DNA of 5,028 bases, taken from Leptolyngbyaceae cyanobacterium SM1_3_5. GTDB taxonomy: Bacteria > Cyanobacteriota > Cyanobacteriia > Elainellales > Elainellaceae. Under the pieces are notes generated by a model that ran no database searches, was not told where the DNA came from, and saw only the letters and a program-made list of their open reading frames with translations. The stretch lies in NCBI GenBank assembly GCA_012031475.1, contig JAAUTJ010000424.1:1-5028 (forward strand), given 5' to 3'. The translations under genes and the position numbers were made by a program. Numbering within the stretch: the first letter of the stretch is position 1; each line of letters begins with the position of its first letter. Shown here in pieces: positions 4,735 through 5,028 of this stretch.

Positions 4735-5028
4735 ATGGCTCTGATCAAACAAAATCGCGATTTACCAACCATTAATGAACGGATTCGGTTTCCGAAAATT
4801 CGAGTAATTGACAGCGACGGCGCACAGTTGGGTATCATGGTTCCGCGTGATGCGCTGCGGATGGCCGAAGAAAAAGAACTTGATTTGGTACTCGTGAGCG
4901 ACAAGGCCGACCCGCCCGTCTGCCGGATCATGGACTACGGCAAATTCAAGTTTGAACAAGAAAAGAAAGCCCGCGAAGCGCGGAAAAAACAGCACACTTC
5001 TGACGTGAAAGAAGTGAAAATGCGCTAC
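4735..5028 (+). CDS. infC: Translation initiation factor IF-3, 3' end missing
   Basis: The frame is open from ATG at 4735 to the window end, giving 98 residues of a protein normally near 175-180. It shows the IF-3 N-terminal domain: RDLPTINERIRFPKIRVID (8-26), GAQLGIM (29-35), ELDLVLVSDKADPPVCRIMDYGKFKFEQ (48-75) and the basic interdomain linker with KKAREARKKQ (77-86). IF-3 binds the 30S subunit, keeps it apart from 50S and checks start-codon pairing. The start is an ordinary ATG, not the rare AUU used for autoregulation in E. coli. A TTG four codons upstream (4723) is a weaker alternative. No Shine-Dalgarno is evident. The C-terminal domain lies outside the window, as would any rpmI-rplT neighbours. 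Confidence 0.95.
   Translation, partial: MALIKQNRDLPTINERIRFPKIRVIDSDGAQLGIMVPRDALRMAEEKELDLVLVSDKADPPVCRIMDYGKFKFEQEKKAREARKKQHTSDVKEVKMRY

Overview
The window looks like chromosomal DNA from a cyanobacterium. It carries ten copies of the HIP1 octamer GCGATCGC (about 0.08 expected by chance in 5 kb). It also has a cyanobacterial-style palindromic repeat containing GTAGAGACGCGA, and protein sequences that read as cyanobacterial (HlyD-type adaptor, YebC, TenA, ComF, IF-3). The genus cannot be fixed; a filamentous, moderately GC-rich lineage is a guess. No rRNA, tRNA, CRISPR array or intact transposon is visible.

Layout. 1-960 (+): the 3' part of a HlyD-family membrane fusion protein gene, cut by the window edge. 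961-1124: a convergent gap with a triplicated heptamer, an 18-bp perfect palindrome and a minus-strand rho-independent terminator. 1125-1412 (-): a small secreted WGxxGxxG-type protein. 1413-1628: divergent control region. 1629-2393 (+): yebC, followed after 45 bases by a tenA-like gene (2439-3066) whose reading frame is broken by one extra T in the run at 2577-2580. 3067-3268: convergent gap with two hairpins. 3269-3727 (-): an orphan ERF-family single-strand annealing protein with its own TATAAT box. 3848-4501 (-): comF. 4502-4734: divergent control region with an inverted repeat centred on TGTACA. 4735-5028 (+): the N-terminal part of infC, running off the window.

How the genes work together. 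Most are housekeeping genes in short units: translation (yebC, infC), thiamin salvage (tenA), envelope export (HlyD type) and DNA uptake (comF). yebC and tenA may be co-transcribed. The least ordinary arrangement is comF followed on the same strand by an ERF-type annealase, which invites the idea that an annealing protein serves incoming single-stranded DNA; this is inference from position only.

I found no convincing new multi-gene system. The points most worth checking are the tenA frame break, a possible second frame break at the left edge of the HlyD gene (together they may simply mean sequencing errors), the comF-ERF pairing, and the TGTACA inverted repeat between comF and infC.
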